Assembly (NCBI GenBank): GCA_945952315.1
Contig: CAMFIE010000021.1
Location: 1 to 64,000 of the forward strand
DNA from: an uncultured Rhizobium sp.
Lineage (GTDB): Bacteria; Pseudomonadota; Alphaproteobacteria; Rhizobiales; Rhizobiaceae
DNA length: 64,000 nucleotides
Direction: 5' to 3'
Part shown: piece after piece, positions 16,761 to 22,811 of the stretch
Numbering within the stretch: position 1 is the first letter of the stretch
Layout of the letters: each line of letters starts with the position of its first letter
Position numbers and translations under genes: made by a program
The notes under the pieces: generated by a model
The model's input: only the letters and a program-made list of their open reading frames with translations
What the model was told of the DNA's origin: nothing
Database searches by the model: none

Positions 16761-17126
16761 ATGAGCATTCGCAAAGTAGGTGGCATTTATTTCTGGAACA
16801 TTGGCCGCATCGGTGGCTCTTTCCATGTCAGCAAGGCAAAGGCACCTTCCGAAACGGCACGGTTTGACCGTCTCGGCCTTGCCGCTTGTGCCGTGGTTGC
16901 GGTTTCTTTCCTGTCTTCGAACGCATTCGGTGCCGATCTTGAAAGCCAGTTCAAGGCTGTTTGCGCAAGCCCGGCGGTGAAGTCTGAAAAGCTGGAGGCG
17001 GCTTGCAAGGCTGGCGAAGCACCTGCAGCCGTGAAGGCTGGCGACCGGTTCAAGTCCGTTGGCATTGGCGCGGAAGTCAACACGCTTGCCGCAAACCTGC
17101 AGTTTTTCACCACCACGGCAAAGTGA
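16761..17126 (+). CDS. Early phage protein of unknown function
   Basis: 121 aa, first gene of the plus-strand early cluster. Residues about 38-54 (LGLAACAVVAVSFLSSNAFG, ending AFGAD) are a hydrophobic stretch that could be a signal or anchor, followed by a small Ala/Lys-rich domain with two Cys (VCASPAVKSEKLEAACKAG). A GAAAGG ribosome-binding site precedes the ATG. If the hydrophobic stretch is an internal signal, the mature part would be periplasmic. No family recognised. Confidence 0.7.
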   Translation: MSIRKVGGIYFWNIGRIGGSFHVSKAKAPSETARFDRLGLAACAVVAVSFLSSNAFGADLESQFKAVCASPAVKSEKLEAACKAGEAPAAVKAGDRFKSVGIGAEVNTLAANLQFFTTTAK

Positions 17127-17144
17127 GCGGAAAGGGCTGAAAAC

Positions 17145-17348
17145 ATGACGACCACCATGATTTTGAACGATGGCACCTTGTGCCTTGTGGAACCGGAACA
17201 ACGGAAAGGCCTTGATAGGCGCGTTTTCCGCCATTGCGGCAAGGCCTATGAATGGGCCCATTTCGAAGACGTGACGGCAAACGGCAAGCGGGCCCGTTGG
17301 TTTGGCTATGCAGGTAAGGAACTGCCCGAAACCATGCGGGCCATGTGA
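17145..17348 (+). CDS. Small early phage protein
   Basis: 67 aa, starting MTTTMILNDGTLCLVEPEQR. The ATG follows GGAAAGG by 11 nt. It lies 18 bp after the preceding gene and has no leader hairpin of its own, so it is probably co-translated with it. Aromatic residues in the second half (KAYEWAHFED, RWFGYAG) suggest a small folded domain. No function recognised. Confidence 0.65.
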   Translation: MTTTMILNDGTLCLVEPEQRKGLDRRVFRHCGKAYEWAHFEDVTANGKRARWFGYAGKELPETMRAM

Positions 17349-17361
17349 GCTGCGGCAAGGC

Positions 17362-17400
17362 AACGGCCATTCGTTTGGCCGTTATCTGGCGACAGTGCCG
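17362..17400 (+). promoter_or_regulatory. Leader hairpin pair 2
   Basis: An 8-bp hairpin AACGGCCA-TTCGTT-TGGCCGTT (17362-17383) precedes the conserved hairpin TGGCG-ACAG-TGCCG (17387-17400), whose stem keeps pairing through G-U wobbles. A ribosome-binding site follows (GGAAAGG) before the start at 17420. Confidence 0.75.
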
Positions 17401-17419
17401 AAACTGGAAAGGTGACGCT

Positions 17420-17656
17420 ATGAGCTACCCGAAAAGCGCAAACTATGCCGAATGGCTTGTTTCATCTGGAAACCCTTACCCGGCTGGCATGATATGGTTA
17501 AAGCCCGGCTTTTCTCGCATGCCTTCAAAGTTGGCACAAAAGCGAGCTGGAACTGTTCTCGACATTGCCCAGGCGCAAGCTTTCCGCCGGGCTGGTGACA
17601 TGCAAGCCGCGCGGGCCCGTCTTGAGTTTGCGCGCGCCGCTCGCCTCTTGCTCTAA
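17420..17656 (+). CDS. Small early phage protein
   Basis: 78 aa. The start MSYPKSANYAEWL is preceded by GGAAAGG and the leader hairpin pair; the frame open upstream of it runs through the hairpins and is not used. The C-terminus is an amphipathic Ala/Arg-rich helix (AFRRAGDMQAARARLEFARA). No function recognised. Confidence 0.65.
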   Translation: MSYPKSANYAEWLVSSGNPYPAGMIWLKPGFSRMPSKLAQKRAGTVLDIAQAQAFRRAGDMQAARARLEFARAARLLL

Positions 17657-17669
17657 CCTGTTTCAAGGC

Positions 17670-17705
17670 AAGCGCCATGGCGGCGCTTATCTGGCAACAG
17701 TGCCA
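17670..17705 (+). promoter_or_regulatory. Leader hairpin pair 3
   Basis: A 7-bp hairpin AAGCGCC/GGCGCTT (17670-17688) is followed by TGGCA-ACAG-TGCCA (17692-17705), a perfect 5-bp stem with the same ACAG loop as pair 2. GAAAGGA and the start at 17724 follow. Confidence 0.75.
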
Positions 17706-17723
17706 TATCGAAAGGAAAAGACC

Positions 17724-18023
17724 ATGGCCCGCAAGATTTCGTTCAAGCTCGCTTGTGCGCAATACCCGCACCGCTTCACGATGGAACATATACCAGCATG
17801 GGCACGAAAGCCTTTCTATAACGCATCCATCGGTTGCCATGTCTACTATGCGCCGCAATATCGCACCGATTTGGAGTGGTACGAAAACACGCTGTTTCAA
17901 GGTGAAAGCTGCCTTGCAAGCGCTGATCACTGCCTTTCCGGCAATGCTTCGTGGCCGCTCGGTGAAGGCTTTTTGCGCGAACCTTTCCACCTCAACAAAA
18001 ACCAGAAGGTTATTGCGGCATGA
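17724..18023 (+). CDS. Small early phage protein
   Basis: 99 aa, starting MARKISFKLACAQYPHRF, with GAAAGGA 9 nt before the ATG. It is rich in aromatic residues and carries three Cys. The longer frame upstream passes through the leader hairpins. Its stop overlaps the next start (ATGA), so the two are translationally coupled. No family recognised. Confidence 0.65.
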   Translation: MARKISFKLACAQYPHRFTMEHIPAWARKPFYNASIGCHVYYAPQYRTDLEWYENTLFQGESCLASADHCLSGNASWPLGEGFLREPFHLNKNQKVIAA

Positions 18024-18208
18024 CGAAGTTTTCGAAAGGCGAAACCGTTGTTTCGATCCATACCGGCTGGAAAGTCATTGTGACAGGTCCGGGCCCGGAA
18101 CCGGGAACATTTGCCGGGAAGCAAACCGGCAAACCTGAAAGATTTTGCATCAACTGGAATGCATGGTGTGAAAGCGCTTTCCAAGCGGTGCAAAACCCGG
18201 CGGGCTAA
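18020..18208 (+). CDS. Small early phage protein
   Basis: 62 aa, coupled to the preceding gene through ATGA. The sequence (KGETVVSIHTGWKVIVTGPG, then CINWNAWCESAF) suggests a small beta-barrel fold of the kind seen in short phage DNA-mimic or binding proteins, but this is only an impression. No leader hairpin of its own. Confidence 0.6.
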   Translation: MTKFSKGETVVSIHTGWKVIVTGPGPEPGTFAGKQTGKPERFCINWNAWCESAFQAVQNPAG

Positions 18209-18237
18209 ACCCGCCAACTTGAACCGGCAATAGTGCC
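18199..18237 (+). promoter_or_regulatory. Leader hairpin pair 4
   Basis: GGCGGG/CCCGCC hairpin (18199-18215) overlaps the end of the previous gene, followed by GGCA-ATAG-TGCC (18226-18237). GAGGAG and the start at 18259 follow. Confidence 0.7.
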
Positions 18238-18258
18238 ATAGCAGAGGAGAATTGAACT

Positions 18259-18393
18259 ATGAATTACCACACTGAAACCCGCCGCGACACCTTCGCAAAG
18301 CGCTTGCCCGGCCGCATCCGTCGCAGTGACAGGCGCGCCGCCATTGCCCGGAAATCCGCTTTCCTCATTGACGGTTTGACCGTCCGTCACTGA
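18259..18393 (+). CDS. Very small basic early protein
   Basis: 44 aa (MNYHTETRRDTFAKRLPGRI, then a run rich in Arg and Ala). The ATG has a strong GAGGAG ribosome-binding site and its own leader hairpin pair, which argues that this short frame is translated. The many Arg residues suggest nucleic-acid binding; no family recognised. Confidence 0.5.
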   Translation: MNYHTETRRDTFAKRLPGRIRRSDRRAAIARKSAFLIDGLTVRH

Positions 18394-18408
18394 CTTGCCG
18401 CGATGCTA

Positions 18409-18465
18409 CCGGCCCGCCGATCGGGCCGGGTGCATGGCCGCAAGGCTTCAAGGGCAATCGTGCCC
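18409..18465 (+). promoter_or_regulatory. Leader hairpin pair 5
   Basis: An 8-bp hairpin CCGGCCCG/CGGGCCGG (18409-18429) and the conserved GGGCA-ATCG-TGCCC (18452-18465), then AAAAGG before the start at 18484. Confidence 0.75.
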
Positions 18466-18483
18466 AATTCCAAAAGGTGACCC

Positions 18484-19437
18484 ATGATCCAGAATCCAAT
18501 TGTTTCGCAAGAATTCCCGCACGAAATTTTGGGAGTGCCTGGCCGAATGCATGCCCGCACAATTGGCGGGAAGAATTACAAGCCCGGAACCTTCACAAAA
18601 CAGGTTTGGGGAGCAAGCCGGGAATATCGGCAAGGCAATTCACGGTTTCGTATGCAAGTTGAAATCCGTTTCGATGACGAATGCCGTAACGGTTACAACA
18701 CCTTTGCAATCACCTGCGATATCGATGAGGCAAGCGGCGGACGGTGGCGCGAATATGGCTGCGGTGCGGCGCATGAAGAGATTGCCCGCGTTTTCCCGGA
18801 ATTGGCCGGGCTGATCAAATGGCATTTGTGCGCGACGGATGGTCCCATGCACTATGTTGCCAACACTGTTTACCTTGCTGGCGACCGTGACCACAGGGGG
18901 CGCAAAGCGGGCGAGCCCTATGCATGGGAGCAAGCAATCTATTTCGGAAATAGCCCTGTTTCGCACAAGATCGGCGATGAATTCGCAACGTTTTTGAAAA
19001 ACAGAATGCGAATGGGTGAAGACGGCAAGCAATACCACCCCCATGATGCGGGAGAATTCCGCGTGGTGGCAATTGCCCACGGTGACGCCGGGAAGCCTTC
19101 GGCCTATCAATTCGGCTCGAAATATAGCTTTGCCGGGTTCGCCGACAAATGGCACGAATGCCCGTTTGATGATGAGCGCCGCGCGCTGGAATGGGCAGCA
19201 GCCTTGAACGGTTCCGGGTGCCGGTTCGAACGTTTCCCCACGTTGTTCAGTGAAGGGAAAGAGCGCGACCTTGAAGCCGCGCGCCGTGTTGCGGTTTGGC
19301 CGGATGCAACGGACGAAGAATTGAGCGCTGAACCTGAAGTGCTCAAAGCGGCGCTTATGGCCCGCCTTCCCGGTCTTATCGCTGATTTCCGGGCAGACAT
19401 GGAATCTATCGGCTTTCTTTGGGAGCCCGCCGCATGA
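18484..19437 (+). CDS. Early phage protein of unknown function (317 aa)
   Basis: 317 aa, one of the larger proteins of the cluster. The sequence looks globular, with a WHLCATDGPMHYVANTVYLA region near residue 110, a central AHGDAGKPSAYQFGSKYSF and an acidic C-terminal part. I recall similar hypothetical proteins in rhizobial and other phages but no function. No Walker, nuclease or zinc motif is visible. It has its own leader hairpin pair and overlaps the following 30-aa frame by 4 bp. Confidence 0.7.
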   Translation: MIQNPIVSQEFPHEILGVPGRMHARTIGGKNYKPGTFTKQVWGASREYRQGNSRFRMQVEIRFDDECRNGYNTFAITCDIDEASGGRWREYGCGAAHEEIARVFPELAGLIKWHLCATDGPMHYVANTVYLAGDRDHRGRKAGEPYAWEQAIYFGNSPVSHKIGDEFATFLKNRMRMGEDGKQYHPHDAGEFRVVAIAHGDAGKPSAYQFGSKYSFAGFADKWHECPFDDERRALEWAAALNGSGCRFERFPTLFSEGKERDLEAARRVAVWPDATDEELSAEPEVLKAALMARLPGLIADFRADMESIGFLWEPAA

Positions 19438-19526
19438 TCAGGGCAACCATTGAAGCGGCGGCCATGGCGGCTTTCCTGTCAGCTTTTTACGTTTGGTTGC
19501 CGGTGATATCCGGAACCATGCACTAA
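19434..19526 (+). CDS. Possible 30-aa single-span membrane peptide
   Basis: A 30-codon frame overlaps the previous stop (ATGA). Residues about 4-27 (ATIEAAAMAAFLSAFYVWLP, then VISG) are hydrophobic enough for one membrane span. Coupling and the clean fit between two genes support translation, but the length makes this uncertain. Confidence 0.4.
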   Translation: MIRATIEAAAMAAFLSAFYVWLPVISGTMH

Positions 19527-19536
19527 ACCACCCACG

Positions 19537-19550
19537 GGCCAAATGTGGCC
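19537..19550 (+). promoter_or_regulatory. Leader hairpin 6 (GGCCA-AATG-TGGCC)
   Basis: A 5-bp stem with compensatory changes relative to the other copies (GGCCA/TGGCC instead of GGGCA/TGCCC) and an AATG loop. AAAAGGG and the start at 19572 follow. Confidence 0.75.
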
Positions 19551-19571
19551 GAATTGAAAAGGGAAATTCAA

Positions 19572-20333
19572 ATGCGAAACGCTTTTATCAGGTCCGGCCA
19601 TGGCTATGAATCAGGCTCGCGCGGCCGGTGCACATGCTTTGACGGTTTCGAAATCATCGCGGCACCTCTGGGAGAATTCGACAATACCGCGCGGGAAAGC
19701 CGCATATTCCGGCGAAATGCCGATGGTAACGGCGGCGTTGACTATTCATCCCATGCGCTGAAGCTCGCAAGGATGGAAGGCGAGCGTTCCGGGAATCTCT
19801 ATATTTTGATGCATAACGGATCTGGTCGGGAAGTCCTGGAGTTGCACAAATTCTATGACGGCGGCGATCTGGCCGAACACATCACGGCGCTGCCCGAACG
19901 GCTTCAATATGCCCTTCTCTATTCGATCTGGGCGACGGCTGATAACGCGCGATATGAGGCGCAATGGTCAACCGCGAACGAATGGGCCCAGGCCTTTGCA
20001 TCCGGGCGAATTCGCAAGCGCCGGGCAACAAGAAGCCGTCCGGCACGGGTGGAAATTGTGCCGGAATGGCAAGCAGCGGAGGGCGGGCCAATGGCTGAAG
20101 TCACCAATTCAAACCGCGCCGCATGGGCCGCCGTTGCAATCGATGCTTTCGCTGATGTTTGCCGAATGGACGGTGAAGACGATGTGACCAAGGCGAAAGA
20201 CCTGATCACCAATCTAATTCACTTCTTGCGCTTGGAATGCGGGCTTTCTTTCGAAGAGGCGCAAGCAGTGGCCGGAATGGCTGTTCAGATGGCTGAAATC
20301 GAATTTCAGGAAGATGCAGACGAGGAGGAATAG
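19572..20333 (+). CDS. Early phage protein of unknown function (253 aa)
   Basis: 253 aa from the ATG at 19572, which follows AAAAGGG; a GTG 27 bp upstream lies inside the leader hairpin and is not used. Two parts are visible. Residues 1-170 form a globular domain. A C-terminal module of about 80 residues begins at an internal Met (MAEVTNSNRAAWAAVAID) and ends in acidic EFQEDADEEE. The second module may be a fused small gene. No catalytic motif recognised. Confidence 0.7.
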   Translation: MRNAFIRSGHGYESGSRGRCTCFDGFEIIAAPLGEFDNTARESRIFRRNADGNGGVDYSSHALKLARMEGERSGNLYILMHNGSGREVLELHKFYDGGDLAEHITALPERLQYALLYSIWATADNARYEAQWSTANEWAQAFASGRIRKRRATRSRPARVEIVPEWQAAEGGPMAEVTNSNRAAWAAVAIDAFADVCRMDGEDDVTKAKDLITNLIHFLRLECGLSFEEAQAVAGMAVQMAEIEFQEDADEEE

Positions 20334-20336
20334 CCA

Positions 20337-20522
20337 ATGCCAAGCCCCTCTATCACCACACTGCTTTGCCGGTGCTTTTTTCGTGGCCGGGAATTCATCG
20401 CCGCGCCGGACTGCGAAGAGCACGGGGAAGAGCCTGATGAATGGCAGTGCAAAGAATGCGGTGAAACCGCAATGGACGGCGGCACGAAGTGCATAACGTG
20501 CGGCGCTGATATCGAAGACTGA
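20337..20522 (+). CDS. Small zinc-ribbon protein
   Basis: 61 aa with CKEC and CITC separated by 11 residues, a zinc-ribbon pattern, and an acidic end. It begins 3 bp after the preceding gene with GGAGGAA upstream. Such short ribbons in phages often bind nucleic acid or host polymerase; the role here is unknown. Confidence 0.65.
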   Translation: MPSPSITTLLCRCFFRGREFIAAPDCEEHGEEPDEWQCKECGETAMDGGTKCITCGADIED

Positions 20523-20527
20523 AACCC

Positions 20528-20541
20528 GCCCGAATGTGGGC
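20528..20541 (+). promoter_or_regulatory. Leader hairpin 7 (GCCCG-AATG-TGGGC)
   Basis: The stem keeps pairing with a G-U closing pair and shares the AATG loop of hairpin 6. AAAAGGA and the start at 20563 follow. Confidence 0.7.
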
Positions 20542-20562
20542 AATTCAAAAGGAAACCAGACC

Positions 20563-20904
20563 ATGAGCGAATTCAAAACCTATTCCGTTTTGCTGAATTG
20601 GAATGACGATGACAAGGAACAAGGAACCTTCGGCGCGACCGTCAAGGCTCTTTCCTACGAAGATGCGGAAGTGAAGGCGCGCGCCCGGATGCGTGACGCA
20701 TTTTTCGAAGAATGCGGCATTGAAATGACTGGTAACGGCGGCGCGGTTCTGGATTGCACCGAAGGCGCGGCATGGTGCGCGATGGATCTGGAAACGGCAT
20801 TGCGCGACCTGGTGCGGGAATGCCGGGCCCGCATGCTTGGATTTGCCGAAATCACCAAGGCGGAAACCGTCCTGGACGAGATCGAAAAGGCGGTGACGGC
20901 ATGA
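20563..20904 (+). CDS. Early phage protein of unknown function
   Basis: 113 aa, starting MSEFKTYSVLLNWNDDDKE. Predicted N-terminal beta strand, then helices (LSYEDAEVKARARMRDAFFE) and a C-terminal helix. It is preceded by hairpin 7 and AAAAGGA. Its stop overlaps the next start. No family recognised. Confidence 0.65.
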   Translation: MSEFKTYSVLLNWNDDDKEQGTFGATVKALSYEDAEVKARARMRDAFFEECGIEMTGNGGAVLDCTEGAAWCAMDLETALRDLVRECRARMLGFAEITKAETVLDEIEKAVTA

Positions 20905-21110
20905 CCGAGAAGGCAAAAACAATTCGGCTCTATGTCGATTTCAGCGCAACAATTGAGGTGGAAGCCTCAAGCATGGATGAAGCCGTGCGCATGGTCCGGC
21001 AATGCATCGACGGCTCACTTGCCAATTTCGGTGCATGGCCCAATGGCGATCCCATTCTAGCGACCGTTGGTATCTTTGATGACGGAATCGAAATTGCCGA
21101 TTTTGATTAA
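20901..21110 (+). CDS. Small early phage protein
   Basis: 69 aa, coupled to the previous gene (ATGA). The pattern KTIRLYVDFSATIEVEASSM then DEAVRMVRQCI is beta-beta-alpha and echoes the N-terminal half of the preceding 113-aa protein, so the two may be distant duplicates or partners. Ends in acidic IEIADFD. Confidence 0.6.
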   Translation: MTEKAKTIRLYVDFSATIEVEASSMDEAVRMVRQCIDGSLANFGAWPNGDPILATVGIFDDGIEIADFD

Positions 21111-21123
21111 GGACTTCAGCCGC

Positions 21124-21181
21124 GACCGGCCATAGGTGCCGGTCATGGGTGCAGTCGGCACCATACCGGGCAATTGTGCCC
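21124..21181 (+). promoter_or_regulatory. Leader hairpin group 8, before the sliding clamp gene
   Basis: GACCGGC/GCCGGTC (21124-21144) and GGTGC/GCACC (21148-21162) precede the conserved GGGCA-ATTG-TGCCC (21168-21181). AAAGGA and the start at 21203 follow. Confidence 0.75.
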
Positions 21182-21202
21182 AATTCAGAAAGGAAAATTC
21201 CA

Positions 21203-22366
21203 ATGCAGAACGCTGTTTCCATCGTATCCACCGCCGCCGCCGTCGCTTCCCGTGAAGCACTCACCGCCGCCTTTGCCGTGCTGGATCACGTCATTGAAAC
21301 CCGCAATACCCTTCCCATTCTCGACAATGCCCGCGCCGTTGGTGACGGTTCCAGCCTGTTCCTGATCGGCACCAATTGCGATCAGGAAATTTCAGTGCGG
21401 ATTCCGGCGGCGGCCGATGCTGGTTTCGATACCACGATCCCGGCCAAATCGTTCCGCACCTTGCTGAAGGGCGCACCGAAGGCAAACTATGTGGCAATCA
21501 ACGCCGGTGAAGACCGGGTAACGGCTGACTTCGAAACCGTTTCCTACAAGCTGCCCTGCCTTCCGTCTTCCGATTTTCCGGAAATGGACGGGCCGAACGA
21601 AAGCGCTACCACCTTCAAAATGGCCGGTTCCGACTTCCGCGCGGCGCTTGGCAAGGTGTCCGGTGCCGTATCGTGCGAGGAAACCCGCTATTATCTGAAC
21701 GGGGTTTTCTTCACCCAGGTCGGCGAAGAATTCCGCATGGTGGCGACCGATGGTCACCGCCTCTATCTTCAGGCAATGCCGATCCCGGAAGGCATGAAGC
21801 TGCCCGACGCTGGCAACGGCTTCAGCGGGGTAATTGTGCCGCGCCAGACTGTGGAAACCCTTGGCAAGCTGCTGAAGGGCAAGGCGGTGCCGGAAGAGCT
21901 GGAATTCACCATCTCGGCAAGCAAGATTCGGGTTTCATTCCCGTTCGAACACGGCTTCATCACCCTGACTTCCAAGTTGGTTGACGGCACATTCCCGGAC
22001 TATACCCGCGTCATTCCCTCATGCCCGGCATTTCATGCCACCTTCGGCACCGCTGATCTGGTGGATAAGGTGAAGGCATGCTCCCTGATTTCTTCGGAAC
22101 GTGGCCGGGCTTTCCGTCTCACCATTGATCCGAATGGTGCGGCGATCGATGTCAACAATCCTAATTACGGTTCGGCGCATGCCGCTCTGAATTGCGAATG
22201 GGATGGCGAATACTTCGAGATCGGTTTCAATGCCCGGTACATCCTGGAGATGCTGGCAGTGCTGGACCAGGAAACCGTGACATTCGGCTTCAATGACAAG
22301 GGCGCTCCGGTTCTGGTCAAGAATGCCGATGGCTGGAAGGGTGTCCTCATGCCGATGCGGGTATAA
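21203..22366 (+). CDS. dnaN: DNA polymerase III sliding clamp (phage-encoded beta subunit)
   Basis: 387 aa, slightly longer than E. coli DnaN (366). The three-domain clamp pattern is visible: an N-terminal region with TRNTLPILDNARA, the LPSSDFPEMD segment, RMVATDGHRLYL in the middle domain, LTSKLVDGTFPDYTRVIP in the third, and the characteristic C-terminus VLMPMRV. It would form the ring that holds a replicative polymerase on DNA. Its place in the repressor-controlled early cluster points to phage replication; no phage polymerase is seen in the window, so it probably serves the host enzyme. Confidence 0.92.
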   Translation: MQNAVSIVSTAAAVASREALTAAFAVLDHVIETRNTLPILDNARAVGDGSSLFLIGTNCDQEISVRIPAAADAGFDTTIPAKSFRTLLKGAPKANYVAINAGEDRVTADFETVSYKLPCLPSSDFPEMDGPNESATTFKMAGSDFRAALGKVSGAVSCEETRYYLNGVFFTQVGEEFRMVATDGHRLYLQAMPIPEGMKLPDAGNGFSGVIVPRQTVETLGKLLKGKAVPEELEFTISASKIRVSFPFEHGFITLTSKLVDGTFPDYTRVIPSCPAFHATFGTADLVDKVKACSLISSERGRAFRLTIDPNGAAIDVNNPNYGSAHAALNCEWDGEYFEIGFNARYILEMLAVLDQETVTFGFNDKGAPVLVKNADGWKGVLMPMRV

Positions 22367-22383
22367 CGAATTTCGCAATCCTA

Positions 22384-22441
22384 ATGGGTGTCGAGAACGC
22401 CTCGGCACCCATCACCCTGAAACGAATTCGGCAATTGTGCC
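22384..22441 (+). promoter_or_regulatory. Leader hairpin pair 9
   Basis: A long hairpin ATGGGTG...CACCCAT with inner CGAG/CTCG (22384-22412), then GGCA-ATTG-TGCC (22430-22441). GGAAAGGA and the start at 22461 follow. Confidence 0.75.
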
Positions 22442-22460
22442 AAACAGGAAAGGAACTGAT

Positions 22461-22811
22461 ATGCTTGCATTAGCCAATTATGGCAGCCCTGAAAGGATCG
22501 AGATGTCTCGCCGCTTTGAATACGCCCGGGTGACCGCAGAAGAATTTTCTGAAGCGCTATCCGATATTGGAATGCCGCCGCTGGCATTCGGACGCATCTT
22601 CGGTTTCGAGGAAAAGAGAATTCGCCAGTGGATGTCCGGTGAGCAGGATATCCCGATCTGGGTGCCCGTGGTGATGGCAGTCCTGCAGAACGTCCCTGGA
22701 GCGATCCCGGAAGCACGGCAAGCCGCTGCTGAGATCATCGTGCGGGATAACTTCCGGCCGCAAGACGGAGAATTCCCCTATCTCGCAAAGGGTGAAGTCG
22801 ATGCAGATTGA
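22461..22811 (+). CDS. Putative helix-turn-helix protein
   Basis: 116 aa. Residues about 30-60 (SEALSDIGMPPLAFGRIFGF, then EEKRIRQWMSGEQDIP) look like the DNA-binding helices of Xre-type or transposase-like regulators, with RQWMSG resembling the recognition helix. It overlaps the HerA-like gene by 11 bp. It may regulate or load the ATPase; the function is not established. Confidence 0.6.
   Translation: MLALANYGSPERIEMSRRFEYARVTAEEFSEALSDIGMPPLAFGRIFGFEEKRIRQWMSGEQDIPIWVPVVMAVLQNVPGAIPEARQAAAEIIVRDNFRPQDGEFPYLAKGEVDAD

Noticed and set aside
16728-22441. Leader hairpins as transcription terminators or DNA operators
   Set aside because: There is no T run, each lies just before a ribosome-binding site, and the stem sequence changes with compensation, which a duplex-binding protein would not require.
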